DNA of 64,000 nucleotides. Origin: Lithodes maja. Its lineage: Eukaryota > Arthropoda > Malacostraca > Decapoda > Lithodidae. Position 1 is the first letter of the stretch; each line of letters opens with the position of its first letter. Shown one piece after another: positions 1 to 12,136 of the stretch. Location of the stretch: positions 62,001-126,000 of the forward strand of contig JBAKBP010004275.1 of assembly GCA_037953745.1 (NCBI GenBank), given 5' to 3'. The notes under the pieces were generated by a model that was not told the origin of the DNA, did not search any database, and saw only the letters and a program-made list of their open reading frames with translations. A program made the translations under genes and the position numbers.

Positions 1-1
1 G

Positions 2-1975
2 AATTAAGGTACAGTTAAGGAGATCATTTATAAAAATTAGAAAGAGAATAGGAGATAGGACAGAGCCCTGAGGAACACCGGAGTTTATAGGGTGAGGAAG
101 TGAACAATGGCCGTCCACAACCGCAGCTATGGAACGGCCGGAAAGGAAATTAGAGACAAAGGCACAGATGGAGGGATAGAAACCGAAGGAGGGTAGTTTA
201 GAAATTAAAGATTTATGCCAGACTCTATCGAAGGCTTTCGATATGTCTAGTGCAATAGAAAAAGTCTCACCGAAGTCCCGAAAGGAGGATGACCAAGAGT
301 TAGTAAGATATGAAAGAAGATCACCAGTAGAGCGACCCTTAAGGAAGCCATACTGGCGATCTGAGAGCAGATTATGAGAAGAGAAATGCTTAAGAAATTT
401 GGAAGCAAGAATAGTTTCAAAAACTTTAGAAAGACAAGAGATAAGAGCAATTGGACGATAGTTGGAGGGTTGAGAGCGGTCACCCTTCTTTGGGACAGGT
501 TGAATGTGAGCAAACTTCCAGCATGAAGGGAAGACGTTAGAGGATAGACAGAGACGAAAGAGTTTGCCTAGGCAGGGAGTCAGCACGGAAGCACAGTTTT
601 TGAGAACAACAGGAGGAACACCGTCCGGACCGTACGCCTTATTAGTGTTAAGCCCAGAGAGGGTAGAAAGTACATCTTTAGAAGAGATTAGGATATTAGG
701 CATAAGTAAGAGAGAGGAGGGCGGAGAGGGAGGAATAGCACCGGAATCATCCAAGGTGGAGTTTCTAGCAAAAGTTTGAGCGAAGAGTTTAGCTTTGTCA
801 GAGGAAGAAGTGATGGTTGTGCCATCAGAGTGGGAAAGGGGAGGGAAAGATGAGGAAGAGAAATTGTTGGAGAGGTTTTTGGCTAGATGCCAGAAAGCTT
901 GGGAAGAGCTAGAGTTGGATAGTTCAGTGCATTTATTATTGATGAAAGAGTGTTTGGCAAGTCGAAGAACAGATTTGGCTTGATTCCGGGCAGAAACATA
1001 TGAAGAATGAGAGTCTTGAGGTTTAAGGCGTCGGTACCGTTTGAATGCTTCCTCCTTATTGCGGACAGCAGTAGAACAGGCGTGAGTAAACCAAGATTTT
1101 TTAGCATTAGTCTGAGAGAAAGAGAATGGAATGTATGCTTCCATGCCCGATAGGATTACCTCGGTAATGCGTTCAGCACTCTCCGAGGGTCCTCGGCCAT
1201 GGAAGCAGAAATCATTCCATGGGAAATCAAAGAAGTACTGCCGAAGAGCCTCCCAGTCGGCAGCGCCAAAGTGCCACAAGCGCCGCCGGCTAGGAGGATC
1301 GGGTGGCTGTACTGGAGAGATAGGACAGGTGACAGAGATAAGTTTATGGTCGGAGGAGCCCAAAGGAGAGAAAAGATCGACAGTATAAGAAGAAGGGTTA
1401 GAAGTTAGAAACAGGTCAAGAATGTTGGGCCGATCTCCGATGCGATCCGGGATACGGGTGGGTTGCTGAACTAACTGCTCTAGGTAATTTAGGATAGAAA
1501 AGACGTAGGCTTGTTCACCAGGTGGATCAGTAGTGTGAGAGGAGAGCCATTGGCGGTGGTGAACGTTGAAATCTCCTAAGATGGAGATTTCTGAGAAAGG
1601 AGAAATGGATAGAATGTGTTCCACTGTAGAGTTTAGATAGTCAAAGAATTTAGGAAAGTTGGTAGAGTTAGGGGAAAGATAGACAGCACAGAAATATTTA
1701 GTAAGAGAATGACAGGAAAGTTTGAGCCATAAAGTTGAGAATTCAGAGGAGTCGAAATCGGGAACACGAGAGCAAGTGAGTTTGTTGTGCACATATGCAC
1801 AACATCCGCCATTGGCTTTGAAACTAGGATAGAGAAAGTAGGAGGATACAGAAAAGGGGTTGCTGGATGTTGCTACAGACACCTGGGTTTCGGTGAGGAA
1901 GAGAAGATCAGGTTTGTAGGAGGAGAGATGGTGCTCAACAGAGTGAAAGTTAGAGGAAAGCTGCCATAAACATAT
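2..1975 (-). mobile_element. Jockey-like LINE fragment: endonuclease plus N-terminal reverse transcriptase
   Basis: On the minus strand one frame stays open at every place I checked between about 1975 and the window edge, so the coding frame runs off the window. It begins abruptly just after a stop at 1976-1978, without a methionine, which suggests 5' truncation. Order on the minus strand: an AP-type endonuclease with LGDFNVHH (about 1556-1580) and [18 protein letters not shown]; a linker; then RT motifs [57 protein letters not shown] and [20 protein letters not shown] near position 10. The catalytic ADD motif lies beyond the window. The family is known to copy by target-primed reverse transcription. 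A second copy lies at 55350-57480. Jockey-type is my best clade guess. Confidence 0.85.
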
Positions 1976-2287
1976 TCAAAAATATAAAAATCCTATAAAA
2001 ACTCTTTCTTTGATAGTTAAATTTTTGTTAAGTATGTTATAGCAGAAATTCTGAGTTGTACTCCTCTCAGAAGGCTGGGCTAGTGAAGCTCGCTCTCATG
2101 AGCATAACTATGTAATTTAATCTATTGTGTTGGGAGGGGTTGTTCATTTTTATAATGTGTTATTTTGAAGAGAACTGTGCTTTACATTTCATTGTCGCTG
2201 GGTGACTAGGAGTGGCGAATTTTGTATGGGTTCTGCGTGTCAGATTTAGAGCTCATAGTTGGAGCCTCTTAAAAATCTTGGGTGGGG

Positions 2288-3425
2288 TGTGACGCTCACC
2301 GCTTCCCCCAGAACCGCATGGCTTACTCGCTAGGACTCGCCAGGGCAGAGAATGTAGCTACAGTCTACCTATCATTGTGTTCTTTCCTTCTCGAGAAAGC
2401 TTGTGTTGCAGACAGTTCAGAACTGGTCTTTGTTTTCGTCTGTCACAATCCTTTCTATTTTATTTAGTCAATTGAAAGTATTGTGTTAAGTAATTGAATG
2501 ATGGGAAGGCGAGCGGGAAAGAGAGAGAGAGAGAGAGAGAGACCAGATGGTGTGACTTGGTGGTGAGTGTGGCGCGTGGCCGGCCCCCTTACATAGGCCT
2601 CGCGGGATTCGTTGCCTACGGCCTACTAGGCGGCTGCTTACTGGGCGACTGTCGCGCGCCCTCGTGCCATTCCTGCGAACTGGGACTCCACCCATGCGGT
2701 CCCTGGAAATATCCTGGTCAGATCCGTCCCAGACAGCATACTCTAAGCATCTCCCTTGAACTGTTCCACACTCTTGTCTTAAAATCTTTCTCTCCTGCTG
2801 CCTCTATCATTTCCACTACTTCCTCACCTTTTATTAATATCAATCCCCCTCTGGTTCCCTGCATCCACACCTTGAATTGGTGGCCAGACTGTATTAAATG
2901 CTGGATCTCACATTTCTTATGTACTAGGCTAAGGTTGAAGATAGTCATTGTCTTTTTGGGAGATTGTATTGCTCGGACTGTCTCCATCAATCACTAATGT
3001 TTCTACAGGGTTAAATAATGATAGACTAGGGATCCGGTACCTTGCTGTTGGTGTTTTCACTGTGTGTAGGCTACTTTTGAGCTGCATGACACTACGTATT
3101 CTGTGGGTTACCTGGGTGGATCTTTTGTCTGTGTACCTTGGAGTTTAGACTGTGTAGTGCGTGAGGGCTGCTTGCCTAATCCACCCAACACTGTTCTAAC
3201 TCTATTTGCTTTTACTTTTGAGGGTCGCCAGGAGGATACTCGATACTTGTGATCTAGAATCCTCAAGAGAGCACCCCTTCATATTAACGTAATCAGGCCG
3301 CACAGACCCAAGGTCCAAACTAGGCTAGGAGCTGCCTTGCTCCACCAGAATTCTGTACCTTTGCGCATCCCAGCTAGACTTTATTAACCCGGGTAGACAT
3401 TAGCTGGATTAGATCATATACTCTT
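2288..3425 (+). repeat. LTR of element D, first part
   Basis: Starts TGTGACGCTCACCG and shares blocks with the A LTR, for example the CGCTAGG/CGCCAGGGCAG segment near its start and the block around 3225-3320 that matches 26040-26150. It holds a (GA)n microsatellite at about 2520-2541. Open frames here (for example 2494-2997) look incidental because they cross LTR sequence. Confidence 0.7.
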
Positions 3426-5128
3426 TTATGCACTCTTTAAAAGCCATCAAAGAACTGAGAACGAATGCAGCTGCTGGTCCTGACGGAGTACCAGCCATAC
3501 TGCTGATTAAATGCTGTGATGCCCTGATTCCTCCTATCTGCAAGCTTTGGAGACACTCAATGGACACAGGCACAATTCCATCCTCACTTAAACAGGCCAT
3601 CATTACTCCAGTCTACAAGGGTGGTGAAAAGAGCCTGGCTAAGAACTATCGACCGGTAGCTCTAACATCCCACCTCATCAAGATATTTGAAAAAGTCCTG
3701 AGGAACAAGCTTGTCAACTTCCTGGAGAAAAATGGCCTTATGAACTCCAGCCAGCATGGCTTCCGGAAAGGCAGATCATGCCTTTCGAAGCTCCTGGCAC
3801 ATCATGACTGGCTACTCCACAGGCTTGCAGAGGGAGAAAATGTGGATGTCGTGTTTCTAGACTTTGCTAAAGCATTCGACAAGGTGGATCACGGCATCCT
3901 CCTTCACAAGATTAAGAAACTCGGCATCCAAGGCAAAATAGGTGTGTGGCTGCACAGTTTCCTCTCCGCAAGAACGCAGACTGTTGCTGTTAAGGGCCAC
4001 ACATCTGAAAAGTCCCACGTCATTAGTGGAGTACCCCAGGGATCAGTATTAGGACCTCTGCTCTTCCTTATACTGATAGGGGACATTGATGATGGAGTTG
4101 GTCAATCAGTTATCTCTTCCTTTGCTGACGATACGAACATAAGTCGTGTCGTCAGAAATGAAGAGGATATTCATAATCTCCAGGATGACCTCGACAAAAT
4201 CTACAAATGGGCAGACGAAAACAACATGACCTTCAACGAAGAAAAGTTTGAAGCGTTACGATGTGGCCCGAAACAAACCCTCAAGGACACCACCAAACTA
4301 CTCACTGCAGGCGGCCACGACATCACCCCCAAGCCACATGTGAGATGCCTAGGTGTGCAATTGTCCGACGATGCCACATTTCAACACCACATTTCTGCAG
4401 CTGTCAAGAAAGCCAAGGGAATGGCCGGATGGATCCTACGGACGTTCAACTCCAGGGAACAAGAAACGATGCTAACTCTCTGGAGGTCTATGGTACAACC
4501 CTTCCTTGACTACTGTAGTCAACTATGGTCGCCACACAAAAAGGGGTACATACGAGATCTTGAGTCCGTCCAGAGGTCCTTCACTAGAAACATTCGGGGG
4601 ATGAAGGACCTTAGCTACTGGGACCGGCTCAAGAAGCTAGGGCTGTACTCTCAGCAGAGAAGGCGAGACAGGTACTGTGCAATTTATGTGTGGAAAATCC
4701 TGGAGAAGCTGGTTCCAGATCCAACTGGTAATGAACTCCAGGAAAAACAAAATGGTCGGACTGGAAGGAAGTGTGAGAGGAGATCCCTCCCAACACAAGC
4801 ACCAGAACGAGTGAGATCCCTCCTCGCGTCCAGCCTAGGCCACAATGGACCAAAAAATTTCAACTCGCTGCCCAAGGAAGTGCGAGACATAGTAGGTTGC
4901 CCGGTAGACAGGTTCAAAGGGTTATTAGACAAGTTTCTAAAGACCCTCCCAGATGAACCACCAGTGTCTGGATACACTGCTAACTGCCGGGCGGCCTCAA
5001 ACTCTATACCGGACCAGACGGACCTCCTTCAAAGGGACGCACGGGACGGACGCAGCGGTGGCGGACCACGACTGTGAGGACGGGACCTCTAGACGACTTC
5101 AAGTAAGATTCAAGTCAAGTAAGATACC
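3426..5128 (+). mobile_element. CR1/L2-like LINE inserted in LTR D, 5'-truncated
   Basis: The unit starts inside the RT domain, so the endonuclease and 5' end are absent. It ends shortly after the stop codon in short repeated units (TTCAAG/TCAAGTAAGA, 5095-5128), the type of short repeated 3' tail seen in CR1/L2-like elements. LTR sequence of element D is recognisable on both sides. Boundaries are approximate and I could not fix a target-site duplication by eye. Confidence 0.7.
3428..5077 (+). CDS. Reverse transcriptase of a CR1/L2-like LINE (5'-truncated, 549 codons)
   Basis: An uninterrupted frame covers most of a non-LTR RT and its C-terminal region. Motifs in order: AAAGPDGVPAILL (about residue 15), [46 protein letters not shown], the catalytic SFADDTNIS (about residue 232), CLGVQLSDD, then the C-terminal segment FLDYCSQLWSPHKKG that follows RT in Jockey-superclade LINEs. 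The endonuclease is missing, so this copy cannot be autonomous. The annotated ATG lies in a conserved block (SLKAIKELR) and is not a true start. No stop or frameshift in 549 codons suggests a fairly young insertion. It is shown as CDS because the frame is intact, but it is a retrotransposon remnant and not a host gene. Confidence 0.85.
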   Translation: MHSLKAIKELRTNAAAGPDGVPAILLIKCCDALIPPICKLWRHSMDTGTIPSSLKQAIITPVYKGGEKSLAKNYRPVALTSHLIKIFEKVLRNKLVNFLEKNGLMNSSQHGFRKGRSCLSKLLAHHDWLLHRLAEGENVDVVFLDFAKAFDKVDHGILLHKIKKLGIQGKIGVWLHSFLSARTQTVAVKGHTSEKSHVISGVPQGSVLGPLLFLILIGDIDDGVGQSVISSFADDTNISRVVRNEEDIHNLQDDLDKIYKWADENNMTFNEEKFEALRCGPKQTLKDTTKLLTAGGHDITPKPHVRCLGVQLSDDATFQHHISAAVKKAKGMAGWILRTFNSREQETMLTLWRSMVQPFLDYCSQLWSPHKKGYIRDLESVQRSFTRNIRGMKDLSYWDRLKKLGLYSQQRRRDRYCAIYVWKILEKLVPDPTGNELQEKQNGRTGRKCERRSLPTQAPERVRSLLASSLGHNGPKNFNSLPKEVRDIVGCPVDRFKGLLDKFLKTLPDEPPVSGYTANCRAASNSIPDQTDLLQRDARDGRSGGGPRL

Positions 5129-5794
5129 CGTTATTTCTACACAAGCATTTTGAGGTCTAGGTTGCTGTAGAGAGACACAACCAGCATAGACCGGTTTTGT
5201 TAATAGGAGTACTACTTTTTCGTGGCGAGCATTATTACTGTTGCACCGCTTATAATATTCTTGTGTCCAATAACATTATAGGTCCAGCCTTTTTGTGTAT
5301 TTAGCCTACACTGCATTGTCCTGCCTCCTGCTATTTTGTGGTTCCATTTCCGATACGTTCTTCTTAGTAGCATCCGACATTATTCAGAAGATTCCTTGTT
5401 CGGTGCTTGAGGACTTTACAACACTTTCTTTCATAAAGGAGTGACAGATATTATTGATTAAAGTAACGTTAAGTAAACCTTCTTCTTGTTTGCATTAGAT
5501 CACTCTTGTGATTTAATTAAGTTAACTATCTTTTCCTTGTGTACCATAACTAAGCAACCATATGTTATAGGTAATAGGCTGTTTCAGAGAACATCAGCCT
5601 ATAGTAGAAGCACATAGATACTGAGAGTTAAGATACCCCACTATCGCAGATATAACTCTGGAGGGTATAATATGTGTTCTTTGTTCGACGGGATTATATA
5701 TCAGGGGTTGGATCTAGCTTTTCCGTTGTTGCATTTATGCCAGTCTAGTCCAATGTATAAGAGCCTCTGATTTATACGAGACCCGATCGTAACA
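5129..5794 (+). repeat. LTR of element D, second part
   Basis: Resumes homology to the A LTR: the segment around 5350-5420 with GAAGATTCCTTG matches 26460-26560, and 5630-5794 (CTCTGGAGGGTA, GGGGTTGGAT, CGATCGTAACA) matches the terminal 160 bp of the A LTR. The first about 200 bp is poorly alignable by eye. Confidence 0.65.
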
Positions 5795-5867
5795 ATACAC
5801 CTTAAGTTAATACACCCATGCCCTGGCCCTAAGTTAGGATATCAATATCAACATACCCTAAAATACC

Positions 5868-6212
5868 TTGTCTTGCCAGACTAAGTTTCTGAAGACCAAT
5901 CGCCCCATAAATCTATGTATGTTCTTCCATCCGAGAAGTAATATGTTAACCCCTGTCTTGCCAGACTAAGTTTCTGAAGACCAACCGCCCCCATAAATCT
6001 ATGTATGTTCTTCCCAGGTTAAAACACCCATGCCCTGTCCCTAGGTTGAGCTAATGCCAACCAGTTCAGACAGGCCTAAATCTATGTACGTTTTTTCCAA
6101 TCCAAGAAGTAATATGTTAACCCCCTGTCTTGCCAGACTCAGTTTCTGAAGACCAACCACCCCCATAAATCTATATATGTTCTTCCATCCGAGAAGTAGT
6201 ATGTTAAAACCC
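5868..6212 (+). repeat. Diverged tandem repeat with CTTGCCAGACTAAG core
   Basis: The phrase cttgccagactaagtttctg recurs at about 5872, 5956 and 6129, each followed by gaagaccaa, cccataaatctat and, in two copies, ttccatccgagaagta. The first two copies are 84 bp apart. The third follows a disrupted unit that keeps only parts of the pattern (6010-6120). No coding potential is evident. Confidence 0.7.
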
Positions 6213-8763
6213 CATGTCCTAATTGATAAGAAACTATGATACCCACGGGTACACCAGTGTATATAGAACCATTGTTCCTGTAAGACCTAGACAGAAATGA
6301 CTGAAGATGTTAGCCACCATGCAGTAACTTTAATTCTTACCCCGACCAGAGATTGTATATACAACCCTCTTTTACCATTGTCTCGACGCATTTTCACCAC
6401 GAAACAATACCGAAGCTACCCCTACGAACTGCCGTTTTCTTTGGTGTATATGTCATAGAAAACGCAGTTCCCAGGAACAACTAGATCAGCAAGAAGTAGT
6501 GTCAGATTAACAGTGTCCATAACCATCGTATTGACGAGTAATAATACACCATGTTTTTCCCTACTTTCATCCACAGTCAAGCACACACCTACAGTTAACC
6601 TCCTCTTCCCCACAGCCCCACAGTCCACATGATTCTATCCTTTCCAGACTCATATACCACCCCATATTGCTCATCTCCCGGTAGCATTTGGCTAACATAC
6701 TTTCCCTGTCATTAACCCCCAAGCTCCGATACCAACTGTAGTCTAATGCCACCCCTACGCCCAGAGACCTTAGGGTCAAACTTCCACGTAGCCCCCCCTT
6801 AACCCTCTCCCTCTTGTTAACCCCCCACGCTCCTCGACTCCTTTCCGACCTAGCCTCTCCACCATACCTCCTGAATATCCTTGATTTTTCCGTTGCTAAC
6901 ATTCTCAAACCTTTTATATATATACTCCTATCCAGCCTACCTTCCCTTAGTAGGACGGAACAACATTAGAACTTTACTAACCCTTTGCATGCAATCTATT
7001 CCCTCACAACCCATTCACAACCCTGTACCAAATGATCGTCAGTGCGAGGCTAGCCGCCTCGCCAGTGACTAACTTCTATTGCCATACTTCCAGATAAAGG
7101 TGGCAGAGTTAGCAACCCAGTCTCCACCACATCCAGCAAACCATGCAATTAACAACCCAACCGATTAAACCAGCTAGTCAAGGCACCTTCGGCTTTGGTA
7201 TTACGAACACCCACATCTGTCTCATAAACAGAGGGTTATTACAAACACTTGTGATATGGCAAGCCCCTAGCCACAGCCGCCGGACGACCATCACAGAGAG
7301 AGGGCGCGCACTTACCCTTTTTTACCCACCCGAGGAGGGAGACCCCCCACCCCTGCGGAGGTATACCTGACCCCTGTTTTGACTTCCGGGTCATTGCCAG
7401 GTAGCACAGGAATTCTTCCTATCAATGAACTAACCATGCATGACTAACCCCTTTACTAACCTCTATTAACCCACAATAACCCATTCACCTTTCTTGCATA
7501 CTCTGATAACCAAATTAGCACCTCTGTTATACCATAGAATGAAGACTGAGCAATGTAAGAGAGACGCTCCTATCACAGCTGTCCCAGTCCTCCTCGCAAA
7601 GTAGATCCAGTCTCCCTCCCCTCAATACTTCCAGTATAGCCAAAATAGTACCTCTTACTAAGGCTCAGTTATATCACATTATGAAGGCCCCCTATAGCCA
7701 TGTGCCACAACAGTAATCACCACCTTACCTAGTCCCCGTATCTATTGAGAGCTCAAATAATTCCATAAGACTCGAGATCCCTATGGCCTACAGGGTCCAA
7801 AACTGAGCATATAAACCCAGCTCCAGCCCCCAGTAAAATCAGTTGAAAGATAGACACCAACCAGTGGCTGGCCCCCTTAAGTTGACCTCTAGCTCTGCCC
7901 TTGTGGTGTTCCTGAGAATTGAGTTCCAGAGCCGGCAGACTCCGTGGCAGATTTGAGATAGAAGCATCTGTCCACGTACAAGAAATCTACATGCACCTTA
8001 TAGCCTTCACACACCAGTGGGTATATAAGCGTGTAGCCAGCAACGATCGCCAAGAGATCCGTCTTGAGAACTTCCTACATATGGACCCCCTGGACGGCCG
8101 CGGAACCAGTCGTTAGCCCCCAACATCACGGACGCAAGATAACCAGGACCAGACCAACCAAATACTACCCAAGATTCACTTTATTAGTACTACAGTGTTA
8201 CAGTACTATTTAGAGACTCACTTATTAATATTTCTATGAAGTGGCTATATCTTTGCCCCAGTATAATTCACATATAACCATTCCATCAGGAAGTGCTAAG
8301 CGTATCAGTGTTCATTAACTAACAGGCGACATTAACTCTCGTAATTACCCCGATCCAGATATTATTACATAGAAGTAAAACCCTAGTGATATCAAACGTT
8401 CGCCCACTGATTTGCGTTCTACGTATTTCTGCTATAAGAATATAAAACTTAGATCAGTACCCCCTGAGGTTACTAGAATTATCGTGCTCTAAATATACGC
8501 ATGTCTAATCTAGTCTGTGAACTACTACTCGTGCACCAGAACTGCCAGTAATAAATCTAAATAGTGAAATTGAATCTATAAGTAACATTGATGGCTTCCA
8601 GTATATAAACTTGCGAACAAAGCCAGTGATCAGAAGAGTATACATGAACGTTGGAAGTGGGAGACTAGGCTCCATCCAGATCCACTAATGCTAGTTGTTC
8701 AATTCTATCATTTGTCTTGTACGAGTATTCATACCTTCTTATGCTTCCTATTAACCCGGCAAG
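6213..8763. other. Non-coding stretch, nothing firmly recognised
   Basis: Short open frames occur on both strands but none shows a recognisable domain or convincing composition. The sequence is rich in CTA/TAACC words. A TATA-like GGGTATATAAGC at about 8019-8030, followed by a GATCG-containing stretch, could be an old LTR promoter, but I see no matching termini. Confidence 0.5.
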
Positions 8764-8818
8764 CGCGATAGGCCTCACGGAAGGCTTCCTATAGGGAACG
8801 CGATAGGCCTCACGGAAG
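8764..8818 (+). repeat. Exact 20-bp direct repeat
   Basis: CGCGATAGGCCTCACGGAAG occurs at 8764-8783 and again at 8799-8818, separated by 15 bp. It is followed by two related A-rich phrases (8825-8858). This may be a local duplication within an unknown repeat. Confidence 0.8.
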
Positions 8819-10381
8819 CAAGACCATAAAAAAAGCCTTCCATAAAAAAAAAGGGCCTATCAAAACAAAGGAATTTGTCTCTAGGTGAGATAATTCCCCT
8901 CCAGTACTCATCCATGTAAATCTCACCCACCCCCCTCCCCTCCTTTCCCACCTTATTCCCCCCTCCCTCCCCTCCTCAATTATCACCTATTTTTCCTCTT
9001 ATTATCATCATTTATCGGTTATTTTTCTCTCCCGCGATAATGTAGCACAAGTGGGTTGCAGAAAAGATCGTTATGCAACACCCAGACACCGGCCCACACC
9101 GCCCCGCTCGTCTCAGTTACCTCACAGACAGCGAGAGAGGAGGGTTGCCTGTGGCTCTCTCTCGCCTGAGATTATGACCGGGTGGCCAATATCTTCGTTT
9201 TTCACCACCCAAATGCTTTTCCCACTTATTTTAGCACTCTTGAAGGTTCATAAATTATATACATCATATATGTAAAATAAAAGCATACCGAAAACATATA
9301 ATGCTCTATATTGTAAATATAACGAATTCTGTCAGAATCCAAGGCTAGAAATGCACAAATAACTACCCTAGCCCCTAGGTCTATTTCGCGCTTGTCAGGT
9401 TAATCATCCTCAATAAACGTGATCGTGTGTCTTGTTACCGTGTGTTCTCTATTCCTCATACCTTGTTTTGTGCATGCAGCCTTATATACCCAGTCAGTTA
9501 GAACTCACATTACCCAAATTAATCCTGTAGACAAACAGGGCATAACATCAATATTAAGACTTTTCGTGCCATTTAGGTTTCGAAACAGCATATATTTATT
9601 GAAGAATTGGGTAGCCAGGCTTATGGTGGCACACGAGGGCGTTTTGCGGAAATATTCGACGAAAAGTTTTTTCTCGTAGCTTACTATTTTGAGGATTTCA
9701 CAATGGAATCGGAAACTAGATCAAAGGTAGATTGTGTTGGCTAGTTTAATTCTTATGGAACTTATATCGTCGTACAAATTGACGATATAAGCTCTTGTGT
9801 GACACTGCAATAATGGTAGATTTACTCGAGAGCATTTCCCGCAACTTTTATCCATAACTCTCAACTGACAGCTTCTGTTATAGACTTCTATCAGCATCGT
9901 GTCATTTTTTACAATCGACCTTTAGTCTATAATAGTCTGCCACCATATATATTCATTTTCTTTCGTAACATAGTTATTAGAGAAAACGAAAATATATTGT
10001 GGGAGTCTTTTATAAAATACGAAAAACAATTATTCGCTTCTTTATCTATGTTGTTTCTCAGAGTGTTGGGGCTTGTACTGAAGGGAAAGCATTTAATAAT
10101 TAAGAAAAATAAATATTGGAGAAGTTTCACTACGTTTATTGTGATTTATATTCGTGTTCTTATATCATTGTTACAATGTCGATATTTTGATCTTATATTG
10201 TCATACAAGTGCGCGATGTGTGTCAGTTTTCCGAATTGCAATTCAGAAGATAACACTTCTTGAAAAAGGGCTCCAGTCCTGCCGCCTTTCTTGACTTACA
10301 GTGAGCTGCTTTAATAATCAAGAAGGGTTGATAGCCTCTGAAGGCATATTTTAACTGTAAGTTACAAATAGGCCTACAGTT
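8819..10381. other. Non-coding stretch upstream of the kinase-like ORF
   Basis: AT-rich with C-rich patches (8920-8990) and no recognisable protein. An imperfect hairpin (cctttcttga at about 10285 against tcaagaaggg at about 10318) lies some 60 bp before the kinase-like start. I see no clear TATA box close to that start. Small frames such as 9419-9679 lack support. Confidence 0.45.
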
Positions 10382-11266
10382 ATGTGCTCAGATACTACTA
10401 AGCAGATGGGTACCCGTACCATGCCCGATCTGCTGTTCGATTCCAAGATGTATTCGAACAAAAATACCATCATGTCTGAGTGTGAAGAAATGGAGTATTT
10501 GGGAACAGGAAAGTATGGCACAGTGTACCTAGTACAGTACCGTGGACAAACGGCAGTCAGAAAACTAGGGACTAAATACGCTTCACAACAGGAATACATA
10601 ATGGAAGCTAAGACTCTAATTGACGTGGACGGGGCAGGAGGAGCCCCGCGTCTATTAGCTGTGGCTCGGGACCATCCTTGTCTCATAATATCTTATTGTG
10701 ACGGCACAGAGCTGGATGAGGTAACTTGCCCCTATGCAATTCGCCATGAGAGTTTGTGGTGGATGAGAGTGTTCTTCAGTTTGGCATCAAAATTGTCTCA
10801 GTTCCACTGGACAGGATATATCCATAACGACATTAAAGGAAACAATGTCTTGGTTAATATGGATAATATGAACTATCCTAAGGCCATGATTATTGACGCT
10901 GGTCTCGCTTCTAACACGGGTATCCCACCACCTAAGTGCAAGAACCACTCACCCGACGATTACAAGAACTTTCCCGACTATGCGCCCGAGTTTTTCTTTG
11001 GATTCATCAGTCACCCATCCAGCGATGTTTTTGGTTTGGGGAAAATGTTTCATGGACAATTGAAAATTATCAATTCCCGCAGGACGTCCGAGCTGCTGTG
11101 GCCCTCAGAGTTTATCAACCTTATCACATCAATGATATATAAAAATCATAGAAAACGCCCATCACTAAATAATGTCATCGAAACTCTCCGGAGAGTAATT
11201 GCTATAATCCAAAATAAGATAATATGCGAGGGTAAAATGGTTAGTGTTGAGGCCATTGACGGGTGA
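10382..11266 (+). CDS. Intronless protein-kinase-like ORF (294 aa)
   Basis: A complete eukaryotic-type kinase fold can be traced. Glycine loop GTGKYGTVYL (41-50); lysine in AVRKL (K61); helix-C glutamate in YIMEAK (E75); catalytic loop YIHNDIKGNNVLV with D150 and N155; metal-binding IDAGLA (D172, DAG instead of DFG); APE (201-203); the conserved aspartate in SSDVFGLG (D215); and R259. All catalytic residues are present, so activity is plausible, although HRD reads HND and DFG reads DAG. At 294 aa it is little more than a minimal catalytic domain. There is no signal peptide, membrane segment or intron. M9 and M31 are alternative starts. It stands alone among repeats. It could be a host retrocopy, a lineage-specific kinase family, or a gene from an integrated large DNA virus, and the sequence alone does not decide. 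Confidence 0.75.
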   Translation: MCSDTTKQMGTRTMPDLLFDSKMYSNKNTIMSECEEMEYLGTGKYGTVYLVQYRGQTAVRKLGTKYASQQEYIMEAKTLIDVDGAGGAPRLLAVARDHPCLIISYCDGTELDEVTCPYAIRHESLWWMRVFFSLASKLSQFHWTGYIHNDIKGNNVLVNMDNMNYPKAMIIDAGLASNTGIPPPKCKNHSPDDYKNFPDYAPEFFFGFISHPSSDVFGLGKMFHGQLKIINSRRTSELLWPSEFINLITSMIYKNHRKRPSLNNVIETLRRVIAIIQNKIICEGKMVSVEAIDG

Positions 11267-12136
11267 AGGAAGGAAAGTTTTTTTAGTGTTGAATCGGGAG
11301 TAGAATTGACATTATTAATAAGGCCATATATTATTTATTTATTTTATTGTTATTTTCAAATGATTTTATTTTGTTTAGAAACAATCTCAAGGAATCAGTG
11401 GGTTAAAGACCATGTCAATAATTAACCCTCTAGCTCCACGAGATATTTCCTAAGCTGATAAAAAGACGTTTGAAGATAGCTACATATATAAATATTTGGC
11501 AATATCAGATTATAAGCGGTTGGACCAGCGACCCTTCTCCGTGGAGAAAAACTATACCTTGTTCCAAATAGTTAGGCCAGATATCGTGAACCCTACCTCT
11601 ATAACTCAAAAAGGACTTGAGCAAATGGGCTGTACATTTCCACACCTATTCTCTGTCTGACCCTTCCCTAATAATATAAATATTAGCTCGATTGCTCTAG
11701 TCGTTTGTGAGTTATAGAGGTTAATGTTCAAGAGTTTTGGCCTATATATTTGGAACAGGCTATAGGTACTCGGTAAAATAAATGTGAGTTTGAAAAAGGT
11801 AATATAAGGGGGTGTTTATTCTAGACCTCCTTCTCCCTCATGTTTAGCCCCATTGGTTTTAAGACTTTAAGACAATCTCTTCATTAGTTGAACGATGTCA
11901 AGATGTTTTGCCCCATCTCTTTGTCAATTTTAAGACCTTTCGTGCTATTCAGGTGTCGATTTTTTCCTGGCGAGCGATTGCATGCCTGTAATTTAGGAGG
12001 AACCAGTCGGGTTATTTTTCTACCGAAAATGCACAAATATTTCTCGGAGGGGGCCCGGGCCTTGCCGGGTATCTTTTTAAGCTTTAAGGAGGTCTAAGTA
12101 GGAAGCAAAATTATTAAGTAAATCACTTTATATTTG
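11267..12136. other. Non-coding stretch after the kinase-like ORF
   Basis: AT-rich 3' flank with ATTTATTTATTTTATTG around 11330-11345. The phrase TTAACCCTCTAGCTCC near 11422, followed by cctaagctgataaaa, resembles part of the TTAA-flanked MITE family at 13444-14724, so a degraded copy may lie here. No gene seen. Confidence 0.4.

Larger units (their letters stand above)
1976..5794 (+). mobile_element. Ty3-type LTR retrotransposon D: 3' internal end plus 3' LTR, interrupted by a LINE
   Basis: Bases 1976-2287 resemble the stretch just before the 3' LTR of element A (31086-31417), including the run ataaaaactctttcttt and the polypurine tract aatcttgggtgggg (2274-2287). The LTR starts at TGTGACGC (2288) and ends at CGATCGTAACA (5794), the same termini as A and B. 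Inside it, an insertion from about 3426 to 5128 carries a LINE. Removing that leaves about 1.8 kb, matching the A and B LTR lengths. The rest of the element is missing, cut off by the LINE at 2-1975. LTR similarity to A is moderate, so D is an older relative. Confidence 0.75.

Noticed and set aside
2494..2997. 167-codon plus-strand frame
   Set aside because: Falls within LTR D and has no recognisable domain.
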